Below, piece by piece: positions 1-9,150 of a stretch of DNA of 64,000 nt (the first letter of the stretch is position 1; each line of letters starts with the position of its first letter). Both the position numbers and the translations under genes were made by a program. Source of the DNA: Lentzea tibetensis (GTDB lineage: Bacteria > Actinomycetota > Actinomycetes > Mycobacteriales > Pseudonocardiaceae); NCBI RefSeq assembly GCF_007845675.1, contig NZ_VOBR01000016.1, positions 124,001-188,000 on the forward strand, in the 5' to 3' direction. The notes beneath the pieces are model-generated. The model saw only the letters and a list, made by a program, of their open reading frames with translations, had not been told where the DNA came from and did no database searches.

Positions 1-6
1 TAGACC

Positions 7-30
7 ACTACCAACTGTCAAGAAGGTAGT
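7..30. promoter_or_regulatory. Inverted repeat and possible minus-strand -35 box
   Basis: ACTACC (7-12) pairs with GGTAGT (25-30). Within it TGTCAA at 17-22 reads TTGACA on the minus strand, a consensus -35 box pointing out of the window to the left. This suggests a divergent promoter between adnA and an upstream minus-strand gene that is not in the window. It rests on a short match only; no -10 box can be checked. Confidence 0.25.
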
Positions 31-100
31 CGAAAGACGCATGTGGTGGCGCGCGGCGGGCGTCACGGAACATGTCAGGGGTGCGTGGTGGAATCCATGC

Positions 101-3100
101 ATGCGCCAGGCCCCCCTCCTCGTACGCCGGACGCCGGAACCCCGGCCCCGGCCCGAGTGGGACGCCGCTGGCAGGGCGGTGTTCGACCACGCAGGCGGCC
201 CGTTGCGGGTGCTGGGCGGGCCGGGGACGGGCAAGTCGACGCTGCTCGCCGAGCTGGCCGCGCACCAGGTGCTCGAGCACGGGGCGGACCCGGAGAGCGT
301 GCTGGTGCTGACCGCGAACCGGCGCGCGTCGGTCGAGATGCGAGCGCACATCACCCGGCTGCTCACCGGCAAGATGCGCACGATCCGCGAGCCGCTGGTG
401 CGCACGGTGCACTCGTACGCGTTCGCGGTCCTGCGCAACCAGGCCGTGCTGCGCGAGGAGCCGTCGCCGCGGCTGCTGTCCGGTCCCGAGCAGGACGCGA
501 TGGTCCGCGACCTGCTGGCGGGCAACGTCGAGGACGGCGCGCTGGACTGGCCCGAGCGGCTGCGGCCCGCCCTGGAGCTGCCCGGCTTCGCGGCGGAGGT
601 GCGCGACCTGCTGCTGCGCGCGTCCGAACGCGGGCTGGGGCCGGAGGACCTGATCGCGCTGGGCCGCAGGCACGGCAGGGACGAGTGGATCGCCGCCGGC
701 CTGTTCGGCAGGCAGTACGAGGAGATCACCCTGCTGGCAGGCCGGTACGACCTGTCGCCGTCGCTGGACGCGGCCGAGCTCGTCAGCAGCGCCCTGCTCG
801 CGTTCGACACCGACGACGAGCTGCTGGCGCACGAGCAGGTGCGGGTGCGGCACCTGTACGTCGACGACGCGCAGCACCTCGACCCGCAGCAGTTCCAGCT
901 GATCCGCAGGCTGGGTGGCGCGGCGGAGCGGTTCGTCGTGACCGGCGACCCGGACCAGGCGGTGTTCTCGTTCCGCGGCGCGGATCCCTCGCTGCTGCAG
1001 GACTTCGAGGCGACGACGGTGGTGCTGTCGCAGGGGTACCGGATGCCGCCCGAGGTGCGGGACGCGGTGGCGCGGCTCGCCGGGCGGTTGCCCGGTGCGT
1101 CGCCCGCCCGGCACGTGGTGCCCTGCGACGGCACCGGTGTGGTGCAGGTGCGGCTGCTCGCGTCGGCCGCGCAGGAGGCGAGCTGGGTGGCGGACCAGCT
1201 GCGGCGCGCGCATCTCGTGGACGAGGTGCCGTGGTCGCAGATGGCGGTGCTCGTGCGGTCGACGTCGCGGGAACTGCCCGTGCTGCAACGGGCTCTGCTC
1301 GCCGCCGGCGTGCCGGTCGCGGTGCCGTCGGACGAGCTGCCGCTGGCGCAGCAGCCCGCGGTGCGTCCGCTGCTGGCGTTGCTGCGCGCCGCGGCCGTGC
1401 CGGGCAGCCTCGACGAGGACTCGGCGGCGATGCTGCTGTCGTCCGCGCTGGGTGGCGCGGACCCGTTGGCGCTGCGGCGGTTGCGGCGCGGGCTGCGGCG
1501 GCTGGAGATGGCCGCGGGCGGTGACCGGTCGAGTGGGCAGCTGATCGTCGACGTGATCGAGGAGGGCGACCGGCTGGCCGCTCTCGAGGACGTGGAGTCG
1601 TTGCCCGCGCGGCGGATCGCGGCGCTGCTGAAGGTCGCGCGCGAGACGATCGCCAAGGGCCGCACGGTCGAGCAGGTGCTGTGGGAGCTGTGGACGGCCA
1701 GCGGGCTGCAGGACCGCTGGGTGAACCAGTCGGGGCGGCGCGGCACGACCGGCATGCAGGCCGACCGCGACCTCGACGCGATCGTCGGGCTGTTCGAATC
1801 GGCCGCGAAGTACGTCGACCGGCTGCCCGGCTCGGGTGTCGCCGGGTTCGCGGACTACCTCGCGGCGCAGCAGTTCGTGGGCGACAGCCTGGCCGCGTCG
1901 GCACCCGTCGGCGAGGCCGTCGCGGTGCTGACGGCGCACGCGGCCGCCGGTCGCGAGTGGACGGTCGTCGCGGTGCCCGGTGTGCAGGAGGGCAGCTGGC
2001 CGGACCTGCGGCTGCGCGGCACGCTGCTCGGCGTCGAGCGGATGGTCGACGTGCTGGCCGGGCTGGATCCGGCCACGTTCGTCTCGGCGACGGCGCCGCT
2101 GCTGGCCGAGGAGCGCAGGCTGCTGCTCGTGGCCGCATCGCGTGCCCGCCGCACGTTGCTGGTGAGCGCGGTGCGCGGTGAGGACGAGCAGCCGTCGCGG
2201 TTCCTCGACGAGCTGGACGGCGCGTCGACAGAGGAGGAGGAACGCCCGCTGCACCGCCCCGAACGCGGCCTGGTGCTGGCCGAGCTGGTGGGCGAGCTGC
2301 GCCGGGTGGTGTGCTCCGACGACGAGTCGGCTGATCGCCGGGGACGTGCGGCCACCCAGCTGGCCCGGCTCGCCGAGGCCGGCGTGCCGGGCGCGCACCC
2401 GGACTCCTGGTACGGCCTCGCGGACGTGACGACCGCCGACCCGCTGTGGACGGAGGAACAGCGGGTCAGCGTGTCGCCGTCGACGATCGAGGTGATCACG
2501 AAGTGCCCGCTGCGCTGGGTCGTCGAACGGCACGGCGGCCAGGACCCGGCCGAGCTGGCGTCGGTCACCGGCACCCTGGTGCACGCGCTGGCCCAGGCCG
2601 CGGCCTCCGGCGCGGACGCGGTGGCGCTGCGGGAGAAGCTCGACGAGGCGTGGGCCGCAGTCGACGCGGGCGCCCCCTGGTTCTCCCGGCGCGAGCGCAT
2701 CCGCGTCGAACGCATGCTGGACACGTTCCTGACCTGGCTGACGTCCAGCCGCGGCCAGCTGACCCAGATCGCGGTCGAGGAGGACATGTCGGTCGAGGTG
2801 CCCAAGCGCGACGGCGGACCGTGGCTCGTGGTCCGAGGCCGCGTCGACCGCCTCGAGTCCGACGCCGACGGCCGGCCGGTGGTGGTGGACATCAAGACCG
2901 GCAAGAACCCGGTGTCCAAGGACCAGGGCCAGGAGCACCCGCAGCTCGCCGTCTACCAGCTGGCGACCTCGCTGGGCGGGTTCACGCACATCGGCCTCGG
3001 CACCGAGCCCGGTGGCGCGCGGCTGCTGTACGTCGCGCGGGAGGACAAGAAGACCGGCGCCGTCGAACGCGCGCAGGCGCCGCTCGACGAGCAGGGCGTC

Positions 3101-3244
3101 ACCGCGTGGCTGGAGGTCGTGCAGGACGCCGCCGAGTCCGTCGTCGGGCCCGAGTACACGGCACGGGAGAACGCCGACTGCGACCGCTGCCCCGCGCGCA
3201 CCAGCTGCCCGATCCACCCGTCGGGCAGGCAGGTGAGCGAGTAG
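101..3244 (+). CDS. adnA: AdnA-like helicase-nuclease subunit
   Basis: UvrD-like SF1 helicase fused to a RecB-like PD-(D/E)XK nuclease, 1047 aa. It is probably the AdnA subunit of the actinobacterial AdnAB machine that resects double-strand breaks for recombination. Visible parts: Walker A GPGTGKST (residues 40-47), motif II VDDAQ, motif III GDPDQAVFSFRG, a motif VI-like LLVAASRARR, the nuclease GTLVH motif, and catalytic D930-I-K with a following QLAVYQLA. Four cysteines (802, 1027, 1030, 1036; C-x2-C-x5-C at the end) match the Fe-S staple of AddB/AdnB-type nucleases. The ATG at 101 was chosen over the in-frame ATG at 41 because homology begins shortly before Walker A. Its partner adnB follows after a hairpin-bearing gap. 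The helicase DDAQ differs from the usual DExx, in line with AdnA motors being the less active of the pair in mycobacteria. Confidence 0.88.
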   Translation: MRQAPLLVRRTPEPRPRPEWDAAGRAVFDHAGGPLRVLGGPGTGKSTLLAELAAHQVLEHGADPESVLVLTANRRASVEMRAHITRLLTGKMRTIREPLVRTVHSYAFAVLRNQAVLREEPSPRLLSGPEQDAMVRDLLAGNVEDGALDWPERLRPALELPGFAAEVRDLLLRASERGLGPEDLIALGRRHGRDEWIAAGLFGRQYEEITLLAGRYDLSPSLDAAELVSSALLAFDTDDELLAHEQVRVRHLYVDDAQHLDPQQFQLIRRLGGAAERFVVTGDPDQAVFSFRGADPSLLQDFEATTVVLSQGYRMPPEVRDAVARLAGRLPGASPARHVVPCDGTGVVQVRLLASAAQEASWVADQLRRAHLVDEVPWSQMAVLVRSTSRELPVLQRALLAAGVPVAVPSDELPLAQQPAVRPLLALLRAAAVPGSLDEDSAAMLLSSALGGADPLALRRLRRGLRRLEMAAGGDRSSGQLIVDVIEEGDRLAALEDVESLPARRIAALLKVARETIAKGRTVEQVLWELWTASGLQDRWVNQSGRRGTTGMQADRDLDAIVGLFESAAKYVDRLPGSGVAGFADYLAAQQFVGDSLAASAPVGEAVAVLTAHAAAGREWTVVAVPGVQEGSWPDLRLRGTLLGVERMVDVLAGLDPATFVSATAPLLAEERRLLLVAASRARRTLLVSAVRGEDEQPSRFLDELDGASTEEEERPLHRPERGLVLAELVGELRRVVCSDDESADRRGRAATQLARLAEAGVPGAHPDSWYGLADVTTADPLWTEEQRVSVSPSTIEVITKCPLRWVVERHGGQDPAELASVTGTLVHALAQAAASGADAVALREKLDEAWAAVDAGAPWFSRRERIRVERMLDTFLTWLTSSRGQLTQIAVEEDMSVEVPKRDGGPWLVVRGRVDRLESDADGRPVVVDIKTGKNPVSKDQGQEHPQLAVYQLATSLGGFTHIGLGTEPGGARLLYVAREDKKTGAVERAQAPLDEQGVTAWLEVVQDAAESVVGPEYTARENADCDRCPARTSCPIHPSGRQVSE

Positions 3245-3260
3245 TGCGGCTGGTGTGTTG

Positions 3261-3309
3261 GATGAGGGGAGCTTTCATCGAGCTCAGGTTGATGAAAGCT
3301 CCCCTCATC
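3261..3309. repeat. Perfect 19-bp palindrome between adnA and adnB
   Basis: Arms at 3261-3279 (GATGAGGGGAGCTTTCATC) and 3291-3309 are exact reverse complements around an 11-nt loop. It lies 16 nt after the adnA stop and 23 nt before the adnB start. No T-run follows, so it is not a textbook intrinsic terminator. It could attenuate or process the adnAB transcript, or be a dispersed palindromic repeat. Confidence 0.9.
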
Positions 3310-3332
3310 AACGACGACACCGAGGACGCCAG

Positions 3333-6300
3333 GTGACTGTCAGCCCGTTCGAGGTCGCCGACGCGCTCGGGCTGAACAAACCGACGCCCGAGCAGGCGGC
3401 GGTGATCGCGGCGCCCACGTCGCCCGCGCTCGTCGTGGCCGGTGCGGGGGCGGGCAAGACGGAGACCATGGCCGCGCGCGTGGTGTGGCTGGTGGCGAAC
3501 GGGATCGTCACGCCGGACCGGGTGCTGGGCCTGACGTTCACGCGCAAGGCGGCGCGGCAGCTCGCGGAGCGGGTGCGGGCGCGGCTGCGCAGGCTGGCCG
3601 GGTCGGGGCTGCTCGACGAGCTGGATCCGAGTGGCGAGCGGCGGATGGCCGTGCTGACCGGTGAGCCGACGGTGCTGACCTACCACGCCTACGCGGGCAG
3701 GCTGGTGAGCGAGCACGGGCTGCGGCTGCCGGTCGAGCCCGGTGTGCGGCTGCTGACCGAGACCGCGTCGTGGCAGCTGGCGCACCGCGTGGTCGCGACG
3801 TGGTCGCGCGACCTGGACACGGACAAGGTGCCCGCGACGATCACCGGGTACCTGCTGGCGCTGGCCGGTGAGCTGGGGGAGCACCTGGTCGAGCCGGAAG
3901 CGTTGCGGGACAACGCCGAGAAGCTGTGCTCGTTGATCGAGAACGCCCCTAAAGCCAAAGGACAGCGTGATGCCCTGCCGGAGAAGCTGAAGGTCGTCAT
4001 CGGCGCGCAGCGGATGCGGGTCGCGCTGCTGCCGTTGCTGGAGGCCTACCAGCAGCGGAAACGGCGTGAGGCGGCGATGGACTTCGCCGACCAGATGAGC
4101 CTCGCGGCCCTGCTCGCGGACTCCCACCGCGAGGTCGTGCAGGGCGAGCGCGACCGGTACGGCACGGTGCTGCTCGACGAGTACCAGGACACCGGGCACG
4201 CGCAGCGCGTGCTGCTGCGATCCCTGTTCGGGCAGGGGCAGTCGCATAAGAGCGGGCACATGCCGGTCACGGCCGTCGGCGACCCGGCGCAGGCCATCTA
4301 CGGCTGGCGCGGCGCGAGCGCGGCGAACCTGCCGCGGTTCGCGGACGACTTCCCGCCTACCAACAAGTTCGGGCTGCTCACCAGCTTCCGCAACCCGCCG
4401 GAGGTGCTGACGCTCGCGAACGCGGTGTCGAAACCGTTGCGGGACATGGGACTCGACGTCGAGGAGCTCAAAGCCAGAGAAGGCGCGGGGCCGGGCGACG
4501 TGCGGCTCGCGCTGCACACGGACATCCGCGCCGAGCTGGACTGGATGGCGGACACCGTTGCGGCGCAGTGGGAAGCGCACCTCGACGAGCACAACGTGCC
4601 GCCCACGGCCGCGGTGCTGGTGCGGCGCCGCAGCGACATGGCGGCGATCGCGGCGGCGCTGCGGGAACGCGGGCTGCCGGTCGAGGTCGTCGGGCTCGGC
4701 GGGTTGCTCGACGAACCCGAGGTGCGCGACTTGACCAGCGCGCTCAGGGTGCTCGTCGACCCGCTGGCGGGCACGGCAGCCGCGCGGTTGCTCACCGGGT
4801 CGCGCTGGCGGGTGGCGGCGCGAGACTTGGCCGCGCTGTGGCAACGGGCGCGCGAGCTGGCCATCTCGCCGAGCCGTCAGTCCGTTGTGGACGATCCGCT
4901 GCTGGTGATCGCGGACGCGCTGCCCGGTGAGCACGCCGAGCAGGCCGGGCTGGCCGACGCGCTGGACAACCCCGGCTCGCCGGACGCGTACTCGCCGGAC
5001 GGCTACCGGCGCATCCGCAGGCTCGGCGGCGAGCTGTCCCGGTTGCGCGAGCGGCTGGTCCAGCCGCTGCCCGAGCTGGTCGCGGACGTCGAACGCACGT
5101 TGCTGCTGGACATCGAGGCCATGGCGCGGCCGGGCAGCGTGGGGCGGGCGCACCTCGACGCGTTCGCGGACGTCGTCGCGGACTACGCGCAGTCCAGCCC
5201 GAGTGCGACGCTGCAGTCGCTGCTGGACTACCTCTACACCGCCGAGCACGCCGAGGACGGTCTCGAACCGGGCGAGGTCGAGGTCGCCGAAGATCGGGTG
5301 CAGGTGCTGACAGTGCACTCCGCGAAGGGGCTGGAGTGGCACATCGTCGCGCTCCCGCACCTGGTCAAGGACGTGTTCCCCGGCCGGAAGAAGTCGTCGA
5401 GCTGGCTGCGCAACGTCACCGAGCTGCCCGCCGAGCTGCGCGGTGACACCCAGGACCTGCCGGTGCTGCGGGCGTTCGCGGGCATGAACCGCAAGGAGAT
5501 CGACGAGGCGCTCACCCGGCACGAGGAGGAGTTCGACGAGCGCAGGCTGGTCGAGGAGCGCCGCTTGCTCTACGTCGGCGTCACGCGCGCCGAGCACAGC
5601 CTGCTGATGTCCGGGCACTGGTGGGCCGAGGCGGGGGAGCGGCCGAAGGGGCCGTCCCCGTTCCTCACCGAGATCCACGAGGTCATGACCGGCGACGACT
5701 CGCCGGGTGACGTGGTCGTCTGGGCGGACCAGCCGGACGAGGAGGAGCCCAACCCGCTCGCCGCCGAGGTGAAGGCCGCGCAGTGGCCGAACGACCCGCT
5801 CGGGCGCAGGCGGGACGCGGTCGTCGAGGGCGCGGAGATGGTGCTCGCCGAGCTGAACGCGATCCGCGACGCGGCTGTCCGGGCGCAGACCCCCGGCCTG
5901 CGGGCGCCCGACCAGATCGAGCTGCTGCTGCCGATCGAGGAGCTCGAGCCGCCGCCGGACGACTTCGAGCCGCCACCCGACGACGAGCCCTTCTTCGACG
6001 AGGAACCGCCGCCTGAGCCGGAGTTCGAGGACGTGGAGGAGGACGAGGAAGCGGACCCGGAGGGCTGGGCGCAGGACGTCGAGGTGCTGCTCGCGGAACG
6101 GGCGGCCGCGGCGAGCAGGCGCGAGGAGGTGCTGCTCCCGGAGAACCTCTCGGTGAGCCAGCTCGTCGAGCTCGCGAAGGACCCGGACCTGCTGGCCCGC
6201 AGGCTGCGCCGCCCGCTGCCGTTCCCGCCGAACCCGATGGCCAGACGCGGAACGGCGTTCCACACGTGGCTGGAGAACCGGTTCGGCGCGACCCGGCTGC

Positions 6301-6728
6301 TCGACATCGACGAGCTGCCCGGCGCGGGCGACGAGGACGCGTCGCCGGACGCGGACCTGGAGCGGCTGAAGGAGGCGTTCCTCGGCAGCGCGTGGGCGGA
6401 CCGCGCGCCGCACGACGTCGAGGTGCCCTTCGAGGCGGAGTTCGAGGGCATCTCGGTGCGCGGGCGGATGGACGCGGTGTTCCGCGACGAAGACGGCGGC
6501 TGGACCGTCGTCGACTGGAAGACCGGCGCGGTGCCGGAGGAAGAGCAGCTACCGGCGTTGTCCGTGCAGCTCGCGGCGTACCGGCTGGCCTGGGCGGCGC
6601 TGGTCGACGCGCCGCTGCCGAGCGTGCGTGCGGCGTTCCACTACGTGCGGCACGACCACACGCTGCGGCCCTCGGACCTGCTCGACGAGGACGGCATCAA
6701 GGCGTTGATCCGGAGTGTCAGCTCTTGA
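3333..6728 (+). CDS. adnB: AdnB-like helicase-nuclease subunit
   Basis: UvrD-family helicase with a C-terminal RecB-type nuclease, 1131 aa, partner of AdnA in a heterodimeric ATP-dependent resection enzyme. All SF1 motifs are intact: GAGAGKT (37-43), LLDEYQDT, GDPAQAIYGWRG, LTSFRNPP, a VLTVHSAKGLEW motif and LLYVGVTRAEH. The nuclease shows GTAFHTWL and the DWKTG motif (D1061, K1063) with a downstream QLAAYRLA. A very acidic Pro/Asp/Glu-rich linker lies before the nuclease. The GTG at 3333 is preferred over the upstream ATG at 3255, because that extension would be translated from the palindrome. The intact DExx box suggests AdnB is the lead motor, as in mycobacterial AdnAB. It ends 11 bp inside the convergent hypothetical gene. 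Confidence 0.88.
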   Translation: MTVSPFEVADALGLNKPTPEQAAVIAAPTSPALVVAGAGAGKTETMAARVVWLVANGIVTPDRVLGLTFTRKAARQLAERVRARLRRLAGSGLLDELDPSGERRMAVLTGEPTVLTYHAYAGRLVSEHGLRLPVEPGVRLLTETASWQLAHRVVATWSRDLDTDKVPATITGYLLALAGELGEHLVEPEALRDNAEKLCSLIENAPKAKGQRDALPEKLKVVIGAQRMRVALLPLLEAYQQRKRREAAMDFADQMSLAALLADSHREVVQGERDRYGTVLLDEYQDTGHAQRVLLRSLFGQGQSHKSGHMPVTAVGDPAQAIYGWRGASAANLPRFADDFPPTNKFGLLTSFRNPPEVLTLANAVSKPLRDMGLDVEELKAREGAGPGDVRLALHTDIRAELDWMADTVAAQWEAHLDEHNVPPTAAVLVRRRSDMAAIAAALRERGLPVEVVGLGGLLDEPEVRDLTSALRVLVDPLAGTAAARLLTGSRWRVAARDLAALWQRARELAISPSRQSVVDDPLLVIADALPGEHAEQAGLADALDNPGSPDAYSPDGYRRIRRLGGELSRLRERLVQPLPELVADVERTLLLDIEAMARPGSVGRAHLDAFADVVADYAQSSPSATLQSLLDYLYTAEHAEDGLEPGEVEVAEDRVQVLTVHSAKGLEWHIVALPHLVKDVFPGRKKSSSWLRNVTELPAELRGDTQDLPVLRAFAGMNRKEIDEALTRHEEEFDERRLVEERRLLYVGVTRAEHSLLMSGHWWAEAGERPKGPSPFLTEIHEVMTGDDSPGDVVVWADQPDEEEPNPLAAEVKAAQWPNDPLGRRRDAVVEGAEMVLAELNAIRDAAVRAQTPGLRAPDQIELLLPIEELEPPPDDFEPPPDDEPFFDEEPPPEPEFEDVEEDEEADPEGWAQDVEVLLAERAAAASRREEVLLPENLSVSQLVELAKDPDLLARRLRRPLPFPPNPMARRGTAFHTWLENRFGATRLLDIDELPGAGDEDASPDADLERLKEAFLGSAWADRAPHDVEVPFEAEFEGISVRGRMDAVFRDEDGGWTVVDWKTGAVPEEEQLPALSVQLAAYRLAWAALVDAPLPSVRAAFHYVRHDHTLRPSDLLDEDGIKALIRSVSS

Positions 6729-7254
6729 CCGGGGCGTGCGCTTCCTTGAGGACCCGTTCGTAGAGGACCTCGAGCAGCCAGCGGCCGAAGAGCGACGGGC
6801 CGAACTCCGACGAGCGGTCCTCGGGCGGCACCATCAGGTCCGCGCCCGCCTCGTCGACGGTCACCACGCCGATGCCGTAGTAGTCCAGCTCGATGAACGG
6901 CCACGCCTGCGACTCCTCGGTGCGCGGCAGCACGACGGCGCACGGCGCGAGGGTCATGAGCGTGCCGCACGACTGCAGCGCGCGGTCCACGGTGGACTCA
7001 CCGACGAGCACGCCGACCAGTTCCACGGCGGCCACGGGCAGGCGGTCGTGCGCGGACGGCTCGAACCACGAGCGGAACCACGAGGGATCCGCCCGAGGCG
7101 GCCAGCCGTTCGCTGTTCGCCATTCGTGCACGTCGGACTGAACGCGTACAACCGCGGACACCTGCTGACCGAGCACGGCCACGTCGGGAACGACGATGCC
7201 GTGCCAGTCGAGCGCCGCCGCGGCGCGCTGAAGGAGCGGTTGCACAGGGAGCAT
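6718..7254 (-). CDS. Hypothetical protein
   Basis: A 178-aa soluble protein without signal peptide or membrane segment; no family recognised. It is rich in Trp and acidic residues (for example WFRSWFEPS and IELDYYGIG) and looks like a folded globular protein. The ATG at 7254 has an AGGAAAATAGG purine-rich leader. It is convergent with adnB and overlaps its last 11 bp, so the overlap is only of 3' ends. It follows the DoxX-like gene on the same strand with a 46-bp gap and may be co-transcribed with it. Confidence 0.65.
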   Translation of the reverse strand: MLPVQPLLQRAAAALDWHGIVVPDVAVLGQQVSAVVRVQSDVHEWRTANGWPPRADPSWFRSWFEPSAHDRLPVAAVELVGVLVGESTVDRALQSCGTLMTLAPCAVVLPRTEESQAWPFIELDYYGIGVVTVDEAGADLMVPPEDRSSEFGPSLFGRWLLEVLYERVLKEAHAPVKS

Positions 7255-7300
7255 CCTATTTTCCTAACAGGACCAAAGACAGCGTTTTCCGGACCGGTTC

Positions 7301-7678
7301 TCAGCCGGAGCGACGCACTTTCAGCGCCCACGCCACCAGGGGTATCTGCAGTGGTAGCCGTGCGTATGCGATGGCCTTGGCCTTGGGTGACTTGGTGCGG
7401 AAATCCAGAGCCATTTTCACGTTTGCTGGAAATACCGCGACGAAGAAACCGGCCGTCAGCAAGCCGCCGAGGCGACGGGTCGTCGGGGCGGCGACGGCTG
7501 CGGCGAGAGCCAGTTCGACCGCCCCGGACACGTAGGTCCAGGTGCGAGCGCTACCCGGCAGCGAGGCCGGGACGATCCTGTCGTACTGCTTCGGCCGCGT
7601 GAAGTGGGTGACTCCGGCGAGACCGAGCAGGGCGGCCAGCGCGAACGCCGACCGCGCAGGGGAACGGTTCGGTTCCAT
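7301..7678 (-). CDS. DoxX-like small membrane protein
   Basis: 125 aa with about four hydrophobic segments, starting ATG at 7678. Features typical of the DoxX/YphA-like family: an N-terminal helix with GVTHFTRPKQYDRIVP, a middle helix with SGAVELALA, then a basic loop and a last helix LPLQIPLVAWALKVR. Family members are inner-membrane proteins of poorly defined, sometimes redox-linked function. It is divergent from the M20 peptidase across about 50 bp, which must contain both promoters. Confidence 0.75.
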   Translation of the reverse strand: MEPNRSPARSAFALAALLGLAGVTHFTRPKQYDRIVPASLPGSARTWTYVSGAVELALAAAVAAPTTRRLGGLLTAGFFVAVFPANVKMALDFRTKSPKAKAIAYARLPLQIPLVAWALKVRRSG

Positions 7679-7728
7679 GCGGTGACACTGTCATACCTAC
7701 GCCGCGTAGGCGAGAGAGGGCTGGCCTA

Positions 7729-9150
7729 TTGTGCTCGCCCGTGGCAGGTGATTCTCGTCATCCCGAGCGCGCCGCTGTGACGGCGCTCGCGGACGGCTTC
7801 CTCGCCGGGCTGCGCGAGTGGCTGACCATCCCGTCCATCGGCACCGATCCGGCGCACCACGCTGACGTGGGCAGATCCGCGTCCTGGCTGGCAGCGGCGC
7901 TGCGCGCGGACGGCTGGCCGCAGGTGGAGGTGTGGGATGCCGGCCCCGCGCTGCCCGCGGTGTACGCGTGCTGGCCGTCGGCGGACCCGGACGCGCCGAC
8001 CGTGCTCGTCTACGGGCACCACGACGTGCAGCCGGTCGACCCGCTCGAGCTGTGGCAGCACCCGCCGTTCTCGCCGGTGCTCGTCGGTGAGGAGCTGTTC
8101 GGGCGCGGTGCCAGCGACGACAAGGGGCAGGTCGCGATGCACCTGCTGGCCGTGCGCGCCCACCTCGCGGCGACCGGCCAGGCGGCGCCGTCGGTGACCC
8201 TGAAGCTCTTCGTCGAGGGCGAGGAGGAGTCCGGCTCGCCGCACATCCGCCGGCTGCTCGACGACCACCGCACCGACCTCGCGTGCGACCTGGTGGTGTT
8301 CACCGACACGCCGCTCCACGAACGCGACGCGCCGACCGTGTGCACCGGTCAGCGGGGTGTCGTCGGCGCCGAGGTGACCTTCACCGGAGGCAGCTCCGAC
8401 GTGCACTCCGGGCGTGCCGGTGGCGGCGTGCCGAACCCGGTGACCGCGCTGGCCCGCCTGGTCGGCGCGTTGCACGACGACAACGGCCGGGTCCAGCTGC
8501 CCGGTTTCTACGACGGCGTGCTCGAGCCGTCCGAGCAGGAGCGGGCGGACTGGGCTTCGCTGCCGTTCGACGAGACCGCGTGGCTCGCGCACAACGCCGG
8601 CGGCGCGCAGGTGGCGTCCGGCGAGGCGGGCTGGTCGACGCTGGAACGCGTGTGGGTGCGGCCGACGGCCGAGGTCAACGGCATCGTCGGCGGGTACACC
8701 GGGCCAGGGCTGAAGACGATCGTGCCGTCGCGCGCGTCGGTGAAGCTGTCGTTCCGCCTCGTGCCCGGTCAGCGGCCGGAGGTCGTGATCGACCAGCTGC
8801 GGTCGTTCGTGCTCGCGCACACGCCCGCCGGTGTGCACGCCGAGGTGGAGGTGCGCGGTGAGGGCGTGCCGCCGTACGCGGCGGACGTGACGCACCCGGC
8901 GAACACCGCGCTGCGCGAGGCGTTCGAGGCCGCCTTCGACCAGCCCGTGCGGTTCAGCCGCACCGGCGGATCCGGGCCCGCGGCGCTGTTGCACGCGTGG
9001 CTCGGCGTGCCGGTGGTCTACCTCGGTGCGACGTTGCCGGATGATCGCATCCACGCGCCGAACGAACGCGTGGTCGTGCCGCTGCTGCTGAAGGGTGCCG
9101 AGGCGGCGGCCGTGTTGTGGCGGATCCTGCCCGAGAGGTTGGTTCGATGA
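7729..9150 (+). CDS. M20 family dipeptidase / metallopeptidase
   Basis: Zinc-dependent M20/M28-type peptidase, 473 aa, cytoplasmic, probably a broad dipeptidase of the ArgE/DapE/CNDP group. Metal and catalytic motifs are in order: VYGHHDVQP (His and Asp), GRGASDDKGQ (bridging Asp), EGEEESGS (catalytic and metal Glu), HSGRAGGGVPNP in the dimerisation lid and RTGGSGP near the end. The TTG at 7729 has a GAGAGAGGG leader about 8 nt upstream; a GTG at 7741 is the alternative. Its stop overlaps the ATG of the channel gene (ATGA), so the two are translationally coupled. Confidence 0.88.
   Translation: MCSPVAGDSRHPERAAVTALADGFLAGLREWLTIPSIGTDPAHHADVGRSASWLAAALRADGWPQVEVWDAGPALPAVYACWPSADPDAPTVLVYGHHDVQPVDPLELWQHPPFSPVLVGEELFGRGASDDKGQVAMHLLAVRAHLAATGQAAPSVTLKLFVEGEEESGSPHIRRLLDDHRTDLACDLVVFTDTPLHERDAPTVCTGQRGVVGAEVTFTGGSSDVHSGRAGGGVPNPVTALARLVGALHDDNGRVQLPGFYDGVLEPSEQERADWASLPFDETAWLAHNAGGAQVASGEAGWSTLERVWVRPTAEVNGIVGGYTGPGLKTIVPSRASVKLSFRLVPGQRPEVVIDQLRSFVLAHTPAGVHAEVEVRGEGVPPYAADVTHPANTALREAFEAAFDQPVRFSRTGGSGPAALLHAWLGVPVVYLGATLPDDRIHAPNERVVVPLLLKGAEAAAVLWRILPERLVR

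Noticed and set aside
8-3217. 1069-codon minus-strand open frame across adnA
   Set aside because: Antisense shadow caused by high G+C; composition is Arg/His/Gln/Pro-rich and no motif is present, while adnA on the other strand has full helicase-nuclease motifs.
3099-6413. 1104-codon minus-strand open frame across adnB
   Set aside because: Same kind of shadow; low-complexity Arg/Gln/Leu translation with no family signature.
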